NCBI GenBank assembly: GCA_022822005.1 | Contig: JAJECO010000082.1 | Span: 1-42,921 of the forward strand | Reading direction: 5' to 3' | DNA length: 42,921 bases | DNA from: Candidatus Poribacteria bacterium | GTDB lineage: Bacteria; Poribacteria; WGA-4E; PCPOR2b | In this document: one piece after another, positions 34,104 to 42,801 of the stretch | Position numbering within the stretch: the first letter of the stretch is position 1 | Layout: every line of letters begins with the position of its first letter | Notes under the pieces: model-generated | Told to the model about the DNA's origin: nothing | Databases searched by the model: none | Seen by the model: only the letters and a program-made list of their open reading frames with translations | Position numbers and translations under genes: made by a program

Positions 34104-35189
34104 ATGCAACGGATTGAACTGCACCCAGAGGACTACCTTCCGGCAGCCCCGCCACAGGAGATTGTGCAACGGTATGGCATCGCCATCGTTGGCTGTGGAA
34201 ACATCGCGCGGAACACCCATCTCCCCGCCTACAGCAAGTTTGGATACCGCATCGTTGCGGCTTGCGACGTGATTGAGGAGAAAGCGCAAACGGCCGCCGA
34301 AGAATACGGTATCCCGTTTTGGACGGCCAATATTGAAGCGGTGATGGACCGGCGTGATGTCGATATTGTTGATCTCGCGGTACGCCCGGAGCATCGATTG
34401 GCAGCGGTGGAACAGTTAGCAGCCGCTGGCAAACATATTCTCTCTCAAAAACCGCTGGCACCGACGTTGGCGGAAGCGGAACGCATTGTGGAGATTTGCC
34501 AGGAGGCTGGCATAACCCTGATGATCAACCAGCAAGCGCGATGGGCTTCCTACCATACTGCGATGAAGGTACTGATTGATCGCGGTCTACTCGGTCACCT
34601 ATACAGTGTACTACACGTCCACCGCCAGTATCAGGATAGCGCTGATTCTGCCTGGCGGACGACCCCTGACTTCACCATCATAGACAACGGCATTCATTAT
34701 GTCGATCTATCCCGCTATTTCACCGGTCGAACACCCCAACGGGTGAAAACGACAACCACCCGCGTTCCCGGTCAGAATGCGATAGATCCGATGATCTATA
34801 CAATCCTTTGCGAATATGAGCCAGCTGACCTGATGTCAACGTTGCATTTCAACAACATTGCACCGGCACTCCACCATAGCCCATATCTGTGGCATATTGA
34901 TGGGACCGATGCTTCCGCTTCGATTGCGCGATATGGGTCGCTCCGAGATGGGCGGACGGAGCTGACGATCTCGTTCAAAGAAGATCTCGATCAGCGACAG
35001 GTGTTTCACATCCAAGGCGGCTGGTTTCCGGATGCGTGGGGCGGTACGATGGGAGAAATGCAACGTGCGCTCGCAGCGGGTGTTGAACCTCAAGCCTCCG
35101 GACAGGATAACTTGAACTCCATCCGGATCACCGATGCCGCAGTTGAGTCATCTAAGACCGGGCAGACGGTAGAAATTCCGCCTGTGTAG
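34104..35189 (+). CDS. Gfo/Idh/MocA-family oxidoreductase
   Basis: A 361-residue NAD(P)-dependent dehydrogenase. Rossmann motif GIAIVGCGNIARNTH, then the QKP motif with catalytic Lys (ILSQKPLAPTL, where EKP is most common), and the substrate-domain DNGIHYVDL with Asp and His. It begins at ATG 34104, which has GGAG nine bases upstream, rather than 34089. A DUF6807 gene follows after 38 bases on the same strand. Members oxidise myo-inositol, glucose and other sugars; which is open. Together with the DUF6807 and the PhyH-SDR block facing it, this is likely a sugar or polyol catabolic locus. Confidence 0.9.
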   Translation: MQRIELHPEDYLPAAPPQEIVQRYGIAIVGCGNIARNTHLPAYSKFGYRIVAACDVIEEKAQTAAEEYGIPFWTANIEAVMDRRDVDIVDLAVRPEHRLAAVEQLAAAGKHILSQKPLAPTLAEAERIVEICQEAGITLMINQQARWASYHTAMKVLIDRGLLGHLYSVLHVHRQYQDSADSAWRTTPDFTIIDNGIHYVDLSRYFTGRTPQRVKTTTTRVPGQNAIDPMIYTILCEYEPADLMSTLHFNNIAPALHHSPYLWHIDGTDASASIARYGSLRDGRTELTISFKEDLDQRQVFHIQGGWFPDAWGGTMGEMQRALAAGVEPQASGQDNLNSIRITDAAVESSKTGQTVEIPPV

Positions 35190-35227
35190 ATGGAGACAGA
35201 CAGCCAACAGAAGAGAGAGGAAAAAAG

Positions 35228-36169
35228 ATGAAGCATTTTGACGTCGAAATACATCAACGTCCAGAACCCAAGTCGATTGCACCTCGGTTTACCAGTGTCA
35301 AGATACGGTGGAAGGGACGAGCAATAGCCGATTTGACGCAAGGCATTCACCGGTGTTATCTGTTCCCGGTTTACTCTCCCGCGGGTGTCTCCCTGACTTC
35401 TGAAAGCCCGGTAGATCATCCGCACCACAACTCTATCACCGTCAGTGCCGATGTCTTTTTTGTCCAGCTGCCGCCGCTGTCACCAGCAATTTCCACATTA
35501 ATAGAGGAAGCGACGTATAACTTCTATGTCAACAATATCTTCCAAGGACGGGCGCCGGGCAGGATCTGGGTCGTGAGGGTTGATAGCGAGGAGATTACCG
35601 AAAACCATCTCCGGGTTGTGCAGACTATTCAGTGGCAGGGACCTGAAGAGTGGGGGGCACCCGCAGATATTGGTCGTCGCGTATTGGCTGAAGAGACGCG
35701 AACCATCGACATCTACCCGGGAGAGGTTGCCAACGTAATTGACCTCCGTTCCCAACTGAGGCCAACCGATTGGGACGTCACCATCGGTACTACACGCCAC
35801 GCCTACTTTACAATTCGGATGGCGGATGCGCTGCGCCCCGCCAATGGCGGGAAATTGATGGATTCGGAAGGCAGAGTTGGTCAGGAAGCGGTCTGCAACC
35901 AGATTGCAGACTGGGTTGATATGTCGGGTCCCGCGGTAGGCGACCAAAAAGCAGGCATAACCGTGATTCCACACGCCTCCGCTGCCGGTATCGAATGGTT
36001 CTGCTTCGACTACGGAACGATGCTGGTAAATCCATTTATGAGAGAGAAGGGGATTTTGAATCGGGGTGAGGAACTCGATTTGGGGATACGAATCTTGGCA
36101 CACGATGGCGATGCGACAGAAGCAGGTGTGGTAAATTTTTATGAGGCGTTCAAACAGGAGAGGCAATAG
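35228..36169 (+). CDS. DUF6807/PmoA-like protein (paralogue)
   Basis: A 313-residue protein of the same family as that at 14866. Shared segments include YLFPVYSPAGVSLTSESP, DHPHHNSITVSADVFF, VANVIDLRSQLRPTDWDV and FYEAFKQE at the C terminus. A strong GAGAGGAAAAAAG site precedes ATG 35228. Downstream of the Gfo/Idh gene by 38 bases. No signal peptide. The function of this family is not established; carbohydrate context is inference. Confidence 0.72.
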   Translation: MKHFDVEIHQRPEPKSIAPRFTSVKIRWKGRAIADLTQGIHRCYLFPVYSPAGVSLTSESPVDHPHHNSITVSADVFFVQLPPLSPAISTLIEEATYNFYVNNIFQGRAPGRIWVVRVDSEEITENHLRVVQTIQWQGPEEWGAPADIGRRVLAEETRTIDIYPGEVANVIDLRSQLRPTDWDVTIGTTRHAYFTIRMADALRPANGGKLMDSEGRVGQEAVCNQIADWVDMSGPAVGDQKAGITVIPHASAAGIEWFCFDYGTMLVNPFMREKGILNRGEELDLGIRILAHDGDATEAGVVNFYEAFKQERQ

Positions 36170-36174
36170 CCTAA

Positions 36175-36312
36175 CCTAAGTTGCTATCTATCAAACCCGC
36201 TCGGCTTGGATAGACATATCCAAGTCCTAGACTCTCCCCGATAAGATCGGGACAGGCGGAACGGAGCCGTTTTCGTGCGTGTGCAGTGGATTTGCCAATC
36301 CACTGCGAGCGG
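36175..36312. repeat. Double-hairpin repeat, copy 2
   Basis: CCTAAGTTGCTA, then CTTGGATA-GACA-TATCCAAG, an insert with TCCCCGATAAGATCGGGACA, and GCAGTGGATT-TGCC-AATCCACTGC (36283-36306) followed by GAGCGG and TTTTT. It lies between the convergent DUF6807 and TIM-barrel-like genes and could end both transcripts. Confidence 0.7.
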
Positions 36313-36318
36313 TTTTTG

Positions 36319-38082
36319 CTATCCTGGGGCAATTACGGTCATATCCCAATCGCCAAGGGCAAGCAGCGGTTTCGTCCAGGCCCCTAGCGCGGGTTCACCC
36401 GCATGCACCCACTCCGCGATTTCTTCACGATGTCCGAGACGGCGGAGCGCGTTCCACATCGGTTGATAGTTCGCTCGACCACCGGGACCGGCGCAATCCC
36501 AGAAGAAGAGCCGATCTGCGCCTGCACCGTAGAGCATATGGGCATTGCGTCGGAAATCTTCGGGGCTCTGATGCCGGGGCATGACATTCGGCGCCAGCAA
36601 GCAGGCAGTATTCCGAGTTGCCTGGGCGAACGGTTCAAGCTGTAATGGGTTAGACCAAGTATCCTCTTCGGTCGGCATTGCCAGTGGTGCCGGACTGTAC
36701 GGAATCAGGACATCAATTAGCCCTTCCCTCGCCCAAGTGGCAACATTAAGACCAAAATATCGGTTCTCCTCCTCCAAGCCCAACACACACGCGGAAACCT
36801 CAATCCGTCGCGACCGTCCTTGTTCACGGGAAATAGCGTCCATCTCCTCCCGCACACGACGCATGAAAGCGGTCATAACGCCTCCACGGAACTCAAGCCA
36901 CATCGGATCTGTCTCTGCAAGTTCTCGCGGGTCACTGCCATGGGCAGCTGCAAAAGCCTCAAGCAGTGGTGTTTCGTATGCGATATATGGGGGACGTCTG
37001 TTGAAGAGCAGACAAATTCCATCGATCGGGTATTCAGCCATTTCGCATAGCAGCGCAAGACAATAGTCCTGTATCTCACGAAAGGCGTAGGAGAGTCGTG
37101 GCAACTGCTTTCCATCTCGATCAATACAGCGCAGCTCCGGATGATTTTGGTAGTACCCTCCTCGGAAATTGTGATCGAGCGGCGGTGGATAGGTCCATCC
37201 AGCCAGCCGATAGGCTGCGTGGAATTCAAGACCGATAGCGTGTGTGTGTTCGAGTGCTATCACGAAGGGATCAAGTCCAGCCTTAAGGTAGCTGCGCCAA
37301 CTTTCGGCTACCAGTCGGTCACCGACCCGTGCAAACTCTGTAATATTGGGAATATCGGGGGTGCGTCCAATTTTGGTGGGGTAGTGCAGGACGTCGCCGC
37401 TCCCACTCTCCCAATACATGCGTGAAAAGTCGGTGTCTCGATACGCTTCAATCTCGCGGCGTAATTCTTCTGGGGAGGTGGGACGATAGAGGAAGTGCGG
37501 TCCGTGTGAGTCGTTATGCGCGAAAAGGCGTCGGTGTGCCCCGCCCCGTTGTTCAGCGTGCAGCGACTCAACTTCAGCCGGCGTGAGTGGCATGAGTTTG
37601 ATGTAGGCGATACGTACGCCCCCACATTGCACTGAACCGAAGCCATCGCCCGGATCAATACGGCGCGCGAGCTGGCAAAAGTCCACCGCTTGCCCGTTCA
37701 AATCAGCAACCTTCCAGAAGATCTCTTGGAGTTGCTTGCGTCGCAGGTGGTGCCCCCCGGTGTCCCATGTAAGCACGGAATAGGTGTCGTCACCGCTTAA
37801 CTTGACGAGCGCTTGAGGGAGGCCCTCCTCGCTGGTTGGATGTATCCCAACCGAGATCGCATACCATCCGGCTACGCTCAGTGGGTAACGGACCTCCGGT
37901 GCACGGGTCTCTGGACCCGCCTTTAACATGACCCCGGAGAAACCTTCTGCCTCATACGGAATGGTGTGCCAGCGGCGGAATCCACCGTCGGGAGAGAGCC
38001 GGTCTGCGGGTTGGCAGCGTTCGAGGTCAGTCACATAGATTGGCGCGGTGTTGAAGCCGCGATCGGTGATAAAGTCAGCCAT
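36319..38082 (-). CDS. Large uncharacterised protein, possible family-10-like glycoside hydrolase fold
   Basis: A 587-residue protein. The N-terminal 190 residues look like a beta-rich domain (YPLSVAGWYAISVGIHP, FGSVQCGGVRIAYIKLMPL), followed by a probable TIM barrel: GLDPFVIALEHTHAIGLEFHAAYRLAGW, YPIDGICLLFNRRPP, EVSACVLGLEEENRYFGLNV, LIDVLIPYSP, GADRLFFWDC. This layout resembles GHL10-like putative glycoside hydrolases in Planctomycetes-type bacteria. Catalytic residues are not clear. ATG 38082 has GGAGG seven bases upstream; LLM gene ends 22 bases before. No signal peptide. Confidence 0.65.
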   Translation of the reverse strand: MADFITDRGFNTAPIYVTDLERCQPADRLSPDGGFRRWHTIPYEAEGFSGVMLKAGPETRAPEVRYPLSVAGWYAISVGIHPTSEEGLPQALVKLSGDDTYSVLTWDTGGHHLRRKQLQEIFWKVADLNGQAVDFCQLARRIDPGDGFGSVQCGGVRIAYIKLMPLTPAEVESLHAEQRGGAHRRLFAHNDSHGPHFLYRPTSPEELRREIEAYRDTDFSRMYWESGSGDVLHYPTKIGRTPDIPNITEFARVGDRLVAESWRSYLKAGLDPFVIALEHTHAIGLEFHAAYRLAGWTYPPPLDHNFRGGYYQNHPELRCIDRDGKQLPRLSYAFREIQDYCLALLCEMAEYPIDGICLLFNRRPPYIAYETPLLEAFAAAHGSDPRELAETDPMWLEFRGGVMTAFMRRVREEMDAISREQGRSRRIEVSACVLGLEEENRYFGLNVATWAREGLIDVLIPYSPAPLAMPTEEDTWSNPLQLEPFAQATRNTACLLAPNVMPRHQSPEDFRRNAHMLYGAGADRLFFWDCAGPGGRANYQPMWNALRRLGHREEIAEWVHAGEPALGAWTKPLLALGDWDMTVIAPG

Positions 38083-38104
38083 GTGCAATCCTCCGAAGGG
38101 CTCT

Positions 38105-39172
38105 TCACGGCAGTTGGGGGATAACTTCCTTCGCCATCAGCTCCATCGACCTGCGCATCTTCGCCTTGTCGTCCCAGTCGTGACCGATCATCAACACTGT
38201 GCCGAAACCACCGGTGAGATCGTAGAGGTCTTGAAGCTTTCGCGTGACAGTGTCAACACTACCGACAATAGCGATGTTATCAATGATATATTCCGCGTCA
38301 ATCGCTTCGTCCGGCATCTCCGGATCCCCTTTTAGCAGATCCTGCATCCGGGCAAGCGTGAGCATACCGCGCAGATAGATCAGCGAGGCGGCAAATGCAC
38401 CGTTCAACGCATGTTCCCGGGCTTCTGCATCTGTCTCCCCAACGAATATGCTGCGGGAGATGCGCCATTCTGAACGGTCAGGTTCGCGCCCAGCTTCGCG
38501 TGCCCCTTCGGAGTAGAGTTCCCACTGTCGCTTCACCTTGTGAGGCGGCGCCATGTTGATACTGATTGGAATGAACCCCCGCCGTCCGCCCGTTGTGGCG
38601 GCCATAGACTCTTCCCTGACGATGCTCATTGCGATTGGTGGGTGGGGTTTCTGATACGGTTGCAGTACCTGACCCAATCCGAGTTCGGGAATCTTTTCCT
38701 CCAGCTTGAGGTTCCAGTAATCTCCCTTGAACTCGAAGGGGCCCTCCTCTTGCCAGAGTTTGAGAACGATGTCCATCGCTTCGAGGGTCATTAGTCCCTG
38801 CGTCCGAGGGTCGGGCAGGTCGAACAGCGCCCAATCGGTCGGAACGCCGCCCTGTCCAAAACCGACATTGAGCCTGCCCTTGGATAGGTGGTCGAGATAG
38901 GCGAGCCTGACAGCGACATTGGCGGGGTGGTGCTGGGTGATGATAGTCACGCCGGTGCCCAAGCGAATATTTTTCGTCTGCGGCAACATGTGGGCGATGA
39001 AGACATCGTTGGAAGGAATCGGCTCCCATCCTGCGGTATGGTGCTGCCCAATCCACGCTTCACTGAATCCCAGCTCGTCCGCCCAAATGACACATTCTAC
39101 GTCCTCTTCAAACGTCTGCGTCCGATCCTTTTCCGGCGGATGCAGCGGCATCATAAATGTTCCGACTTTCAT
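38105..39172 (-). CDS. LLM-class flavin-dependent oxidoreductase
   Basis: A 355-residue bacterial-luciferase-like monooxygenase using FMN or F420. The opening MKVGTFMMPLHPPEKDR, GFSEAWIGQHHTAGWEP, RLGTGVTIITQHHPANVAVR and GRLNVGFGQGG are typical of the barrel; the long C-terminal part includes EREHALNGAFAAS-type helices. GAGGTGA lies before ATG 39172. It follows the hydroxyisobutyrate-dehydrogenase-like gene by 143 bases on the same strand. Substrate unknown; oxidation of a catabolic intermediate is plausible. Confidence 0.88.
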   Translation of the reverse strand: MKVGTFMMPLHPPEKDRTQTFEEDVECVIWADELGFSEAWIGQHHTAGWEPIPSNDVFIAHMLPQTKNIRLGTGVTIITQHHPANVAVRLAYLDHLSKGRLNVGFGQGGVPTDWALFDLPDPRTQGLMTLEAMDIVLKLWQEEGPFEFKGDYWNLKLEEKIPELGLGQVLQPYQKPHPPIAMSIVREESMAATTGGRRGFIPISINMAPPHKVKRQWELYSEGAREAGREPDRSEWRISRSIFVGETDAEAREHALNGAFAASLIYLRGMLTLARMQDLLKGDPEMPDEAIDAEYIIDNIAIVGSVDTVTRKLQDLYDLTGGFGTVLMIGHDWDDKAKMRRSMELMAKEVIPQLP

Positions 39173-39315
39173 AGGTCACCTCGTATCGTTCAAGTCTTTT
39201 AGGGGATATGCAGTTGATATAAAGTATCGTCCTGTACAGGCGAGCTCACCTCGCTCCTACATAGCATGTTAGCGTTCATTAATGAACCAATGCACTAATG
39301 AACCAACACAGACGG
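39173..39315. other. Short intergenic gap inside the minus-strand run
   Basis: Contains TTCATTAATGAACC followed by CACTAATGAACC, a small palindrome cluster, and no gene. The gap might carry a second promoter for the LLM gene. Confidence 0.3.
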
Positions 39316-40200
39316 TTAGGCGCGAATCTTCACATCTGCTCGTTCTTCCTGTAGCTGTGCTACCGAAACCGATGCAAGCTCTCCCCAGCCTCGATTGCGC
39401 GCTTCGGTGAAACGCTGTTCGATCATATTGGCGAGTTCCATCGGTAGGCGCAATTGCCGCCCCATCTCCGTCGCTAAACCGACATCCTTCGCGCCAAGGT
39501 CCAATTTAAAGCCCGGATCAAAGTTGCCTTGAAACAGGCTGCCCGGAAATTCCTGCATACACTCGGTATTACCGGAACTGTGGGAGATCGCTTCATACAT
39601 CACTTCCGTCTGTGCACCGGCTTTCAGTCCCAAGGTCAACGCCTCTGATACTAAGACATAGTTGCCAAGATTGATGAGGTTATTGACAATTTTGCAGACC
39701 GCTCCCATGCCCTGCTCGCCGCAGTAGATGACTTTCTCCCCGATCAGTTCAAGCACAGCTTTGTGACGCGTATAGACCGACTGGTCACCGCCGACCATTA
39801 TGCACAACGTCGCATGCTCAGCACCGCTGACACCACCGCTGACCGGGGCATCCAGTACATGGACACCTTTGGGCTTTGCAGCAGCGGCGATCCGGTTGAT
39901 CGTATCTGGATCGGTGGTGCTCAAGTCAAAGTACGCTAAGCCACGTGCAGCACCGCTGAGAATACCAGAATCTTCGAGGGCGACCATCTCTACATCTTGA
40001 GGACGTGGCAGCGCGGTAAAGACAACTTGGCTCGCCGCTGCCACGGCACTTGGACTGTCTACCCATGACGCTCCTTCCGATAGCAATTCTTCGGCTGTCC
40101 CTTTCTGTGAATCGAACACTGTTAGGTTATGCCCACCTCGGGCAAGGTTTCGCGCCATGAAGCGTCCCATACGCCCAATACCGATGAACCCAATATTCAT
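39316..40200 (-). CDS. NAD-dependent hydroxyacid dehydrogenase (3-hydroxyisobutyrate dehydrogenase family)
   Basis: A 294-residue beta-hydroxyacid dehydrogenase. The Rossmann motif NIGFIGIGRMGRFMARNL, the substrate motif DAPVSGGVSGAEHATL, and the catalytic Lys in GAVCKIVNNLI (about residue 170) are present. Family members oxidise 3-hydroxyisobutyrate or reduce tartronate semialdehyde (GarR-like). The ATG at 40200 overlaps the stop of the PhyH gene by four bases (ATGA on the minus strand), with GGAGG seven bases upstream. The frame open to 40290 is unsupported. The coupling suggests it acts on the PhyH product or on a downstream acid. Confidence 0.9.
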   Translation of the reverse strand: MNIGFIGIGRMGRFMARNLARGGHNLTVFDSQKGTAEELLSEGASWVDSPSAVAAASQVVFTALPRPQDVEMVALEDSGILSGAARGLAYFDLSTTDPDTINRIAAAAKPKGVHVLDAPVSGGVSGAEHATLCIMVGGDQSVYTRHKAVLELIGEKVIYCGEQGMGAVCKIVNNLINLGNYVLVSEALTLGLKAGAQTEVMYEAISHSSGNTECMQEFPGSLFQGNFDPGFKLDLGAKDVGLATEMGRQLRLPMELANMIEQRFTEARNRGWGELASVSVAQLQEERADVKIRA

Positions 40201-41102
40201 ACGTGCGCCTCCGAATATTGTCGGAGTCCACTCGGCAATCCCTCTTGGTCGCACGCTTCCGCCTTGACGGGGGCTTCGCAGGGCCAGCATTGACCGCCAG
40301 TGTGCTGATAATCTTCACCGGCTAACCAAGAGAACATCTCAGCCGCAGCGATCCCACACTTAAACTGCTCAAAATGGGGTTCGCCGCCAAATGTGGGCCA
40401 AGAAAAATTGAAATTGGGATCAATTATCCAATCGCGACGCGGCTCAGTTGTCCGCCAGTAGTTGTATTTGAACAGGTTGCGGAAGCCGTTGGTTGTACTG
40501 CGACCTTTGCGGTGCCAGATAGAATAGACTGTGATAAAGATAGAACCCGCCGGGGCGGTGGTTGGGACAGAGAGTTTCACACTGCGTAAGTGTGCCATAT
40601 AGTTGGCTTTGGTACGCAGGAAGTGAGAGCCGGGGATGACCTCGGTGGGACCCGCCTCCTTCGGTGTGTCCTGTGGATAGTAGAACACTTGTAGATAGTC
40701 TAAGCGTGGGGTGTAAATTGATCCCCCGTCACGGTGCCAGCCCTGCGGCGGTGCCGGGCATGGGGCACGGTGGTTACACAGGTTCTGGGGCAGCTTGAAA
40801 TCTCTGCCGAGCAGTGATCTGACGGCACCTGCGGCTTGCGGGTTTTTGAACACGCCATCGACAAACCAGTCTTCGGTCAGCAGTTCAAGCGGCTGATGCT
40901 CCGGGTGCTCGTCCACAAAGTCCATCATACGTTGATTGACCTCATCTTCGACCACACCCTCAAGCACGAGATATCCGTTGCGACAGAATTCAAACACCTG
41001 CTGATCGTTCAACGTTGGCTCGCAATCGTAGGTGCCTCCTATTGTGTACTCGCTATGTGGGATTCCGATCGATTCGGTCAGGGACAATGTTGTCGGGTTC
41101 AT
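40197..41102 (-). CDS. Phytanoyl-CoA dioxygenase (PhyH) family protein
   Basis: A 301-residue Fe(II)/2-oxoglutarate oxygenase. HxD is in GWHRDGGSIYTP and the distal His in SIWHRKGRST; a nearby Arg would bind 2-oxoglutarate. VIPGSH and FYYPQDTPKEAGPTEV are typical. It is only distantly similar to the PhyH protein at 13971 and probably has a different substrate. AAGGAG is seven bases before ATG 41102, and the stop overlaps the next gene by four bases. The small unknown gene 41135 ends 32 bases upstream. Confidence 0.9.
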   Translation of the reverse strand: MNPTTLSLTESIGIPHSEYTIGGTYDCEPTLNDQQVFEFCRNGYLVLEGVVEDEVNQRMMDFVDEHPEHQPLELLTEDWFVDGVFKNPQAAGAVRSLLGRDFKLPQNLCNHRAPCPAPPQGWHRDGGSIYTPRLDYLQVFYYPQDTPKEAGPTEVIPGSHFLRTKANYMAHLRSVKLSVPTTAPAGSIFITVYSIWHRKGRSTTNGFRNLFKYNYWRTTEPRRDWIIDPNFNFSWPTFGGEPHFEQFKCGIAAAEMFSWLAGEDYQHTGGQCWPCEAPVKAEACDQEGLPSGLRQYSEAHV

Positions 41103-41134
41103 TAAGAAACTCCTTCTCAATTACAACCACAGTT

Positions 41135-41509
41135 TCAGGTCAATTTTTCGAGGATAAATTCGCAGCCGAGACCAAAGGTCTTGTCTTCTTGAAGTAATAG
41201 TGCCATCTCTGGGAATTTGACCACCCGCCAGCCATCGTCCATCGCTTCAAGTACGGAGTTGTAGGGCCATTCGTCCACATCGTCCGGTCCTTCGAGAATC
41301 TGGCCGTTCTCCACCAGCGCCATGCCAAGGACTTGTGAGTCAACGGCGGTGTTGCCGGTGTTTAGGTACAACAATCGCTGCTGCTTGGGCGAGTCGTCGT
41401 CTGAAGTCCCGTCACCCAGACGGTCTAATGCCCCTTGGAGGTCCGCTTCTACAAGCGTGCCGGCGCGTAGCTTGTCGAGCCACTCCTGGATCTGTTGTTT
41501 GTCAGCCAC
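41135..41509 (-). CDS. Small protein of unknown function
   Basis: A 124-residue acidic protein I do not recognise. An N-terminal helical part (ADKQQIQEWLDKLRAGTLVE) is followed by an acidic Asp-rich loop and a mixed alpha/beta part (RLLYLNTGNTAVDSQVLGMA, WRVVKFPEMALLLQEDKTFG, CEFILEKL). No signal or membrane segment. The GTG start at 41509 has GGAGGGGG upstream. It sits between an SDR and a PhyH gene in a minus-strand run, 32 bases before PhyH, so an accessory or chaperone-like role is possible. Confidence 0.72.
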   Translation of the reverse strand: MADKQQIQEWLDKLRAGTLVEADLQGALDRLGDGTSDDDSPKQQRLLYLNTGNTAVDSQVLGMALVENGQILEGPDDVDEWPYNSVLEAMDDGWRVVKFPEMALLLQEDKTFGLGCEFILEKLT

Positions 41510-41616
41510 TGTGAACCCCCTCCATCATTAGGCGCAGCCACACAGTAGGTCGAGATTCATATCTCGACATCGGGGTGTCGATTTTGGAAAATCGACCTAC
41601 TCGAAATAACTTCAAA

Positions 41617-42366
41617 TTACGCACGTCCAACATAGGGCATCTTCGTCGCCATAACGGTTATGAACAGCACGTTTGCATCCAGCGGTAGGCTTGCCATGAA
41701 CACAACGGAGCGTGCAATATCATCCGTGTCCATCCGCGGCTCGACCATCAGCGTTCCATTCGGTTGGAGGCTGCCGGTATCGCTTCTCTGCTCGGCGTCA
41801 ATCGACGCATTACCGATATCAATTTGTCCACATGCGATATCGTATTTGCGTCCATCAAGGGAGGTTGATTTTGTTAGTCCGGTCAGTGCATGTTTGGTGG
41901 AGGCATAAGGTGCGGAGTTGACACGCGGCACGTGTGCCGATACAGAACCGTTATTGATGATGCGCCCGCCTCTGGGGTCTTGGTCCTTCATAATCTTGAA
42001 GGCTTCCTGCGTGCACAGGAATGAGCCGGTCAGGTTGGTGTCCACGACTGTTTTCCACTGCTCATAGGTTAGGTCTTCTAAGTTGACGCCCGGGGCGCCG
42101 ACTCCCGCGTTATTAAACAGGAGATCGAGCCTGCCAAAGGTCTCTTTTGTCTTGGCAAACAAGGCTTTAATGGAGTCGTGATCTGTCACATCTGTGGGCA
42201 CAATTAGTGTTCGTGAACCCGCTTCTCCTGCTTGATTGACTGTATCTTCTAACGCTTCGGGCCGCCGTCCAGCCAACGTAACGGAATACCCTTCGTTTAG
42301 TAGTGCGAGTACCGTCCGTTGACCGATGTTAGAGCCTGCTCCTGTGACAATAGCAACTTTACTCAT
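41617..42366 (-). CDS. Short-chain dehydrogenase/reductase (twin of the gene at 16528)
   Basis: A 249-residue classical [11 protein letters not shown] cofactor motif, NNAG, and the SAPYASTK catalytic Tyr-Lys pair are present. Large parts are identical to the SDR at 16528 ([56 protein letters not shown]), marking a recent duplication or shared transfer. AGGAG precedes ATG 42366. It starts the six-gene minus-strand run; 107 bases follow before the 124-residue gene. The substrate is unknown. Confidence 0.93.
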   Translation of the reverse strand: MSKVAIVTGAGSNIGQRTVLALLNEGYSVTLAGRRPEALEDTVNQAGEAGSRTLIVPTDVTDHDSIKALFAKTKETFGRLDLLFNNAGVGAPGVNLEDLTYEQWKTVVDTNLTGSFLCTQEAFKIMKDQDPRGGRIINNGSVSAHVPRVNSAPYASTKHALTGLTKSTSLDGRKYDIACGQIDIGNASIDAEQRSDTGSLQPNGTLMVEPRMDTDDIARSVVFMASLPLDANVLFITVMATKMPYVGRA

Positions 42367-42519
42367 TTCTCGTATCTCCTAATTCTATTTTATGGATTGG
42401 ATGCCGTTCCAAGATGATGAAACGTGAAAGTTCTTGCCTATTATATTTCACGCATCACGTATTGGGTTTCTATCATAGCACTGGGGGAAGAGTGGGTCAA
42501 GTGAAAATTGGAGAAGGGA
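42367..42519. other. Upstream region of the minus-strand run
   Basis: Probable promoter region of the SDR gene. It holds GAAACGTGAAAGTTCTTG and the opposed TTTCACGCATCACG, as in the repeat near 27771. I see no convincing -35/-10 pair. Confidence 0.3.
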
Positions 42520-42661
42520 TAGGGTCATTTAGTTTTTCTGTAGGTCGAAGACTCCCGGAACGGAGAGGGATTTCCCAATCCCGACACTTCGCTCTAGGAG
42601 CAACTTCCCGACTCCGACTTTTCAAACAAAATGCGTAATAAGCCTAAAACTGAATAGCCCT
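42520..42661. repeat. TAGGGNCATTTAG repeat, full copy
   Basis: About 142 bases; left end TAGGGTCATTTAGTTTTTCT and right end (reverse complement TAGGGCTATTCAGTTTTAGG) are inverted repeats. The interior has GGGATTTCCCAATCCC, GACACTTCGCTC and CTTTTCAAACAAAATG as in the copy at 15850, plus an extra block GTCGAAGACTCCCGGAACGG. Confidence 0.65.
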
Positions 42662-42801
42662 AGGGGAAAGGGTTAAAAAGATAGGGATACTGTCTGAATT
42701 AGGATAAAACCGGGGGAGGAGGGGTTAGGATTAGTACCATTCGGAACAGTGCATCTCAACATCTCTCTTGTGTGGATAGGGACAGACACGGTTTTGATGA
42801 T

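Noticed and set aside
35498-36166. Open frame of 222 codons on the minus strand
   Set aside because: Opposite a DUF6807 gene and without any known motif.
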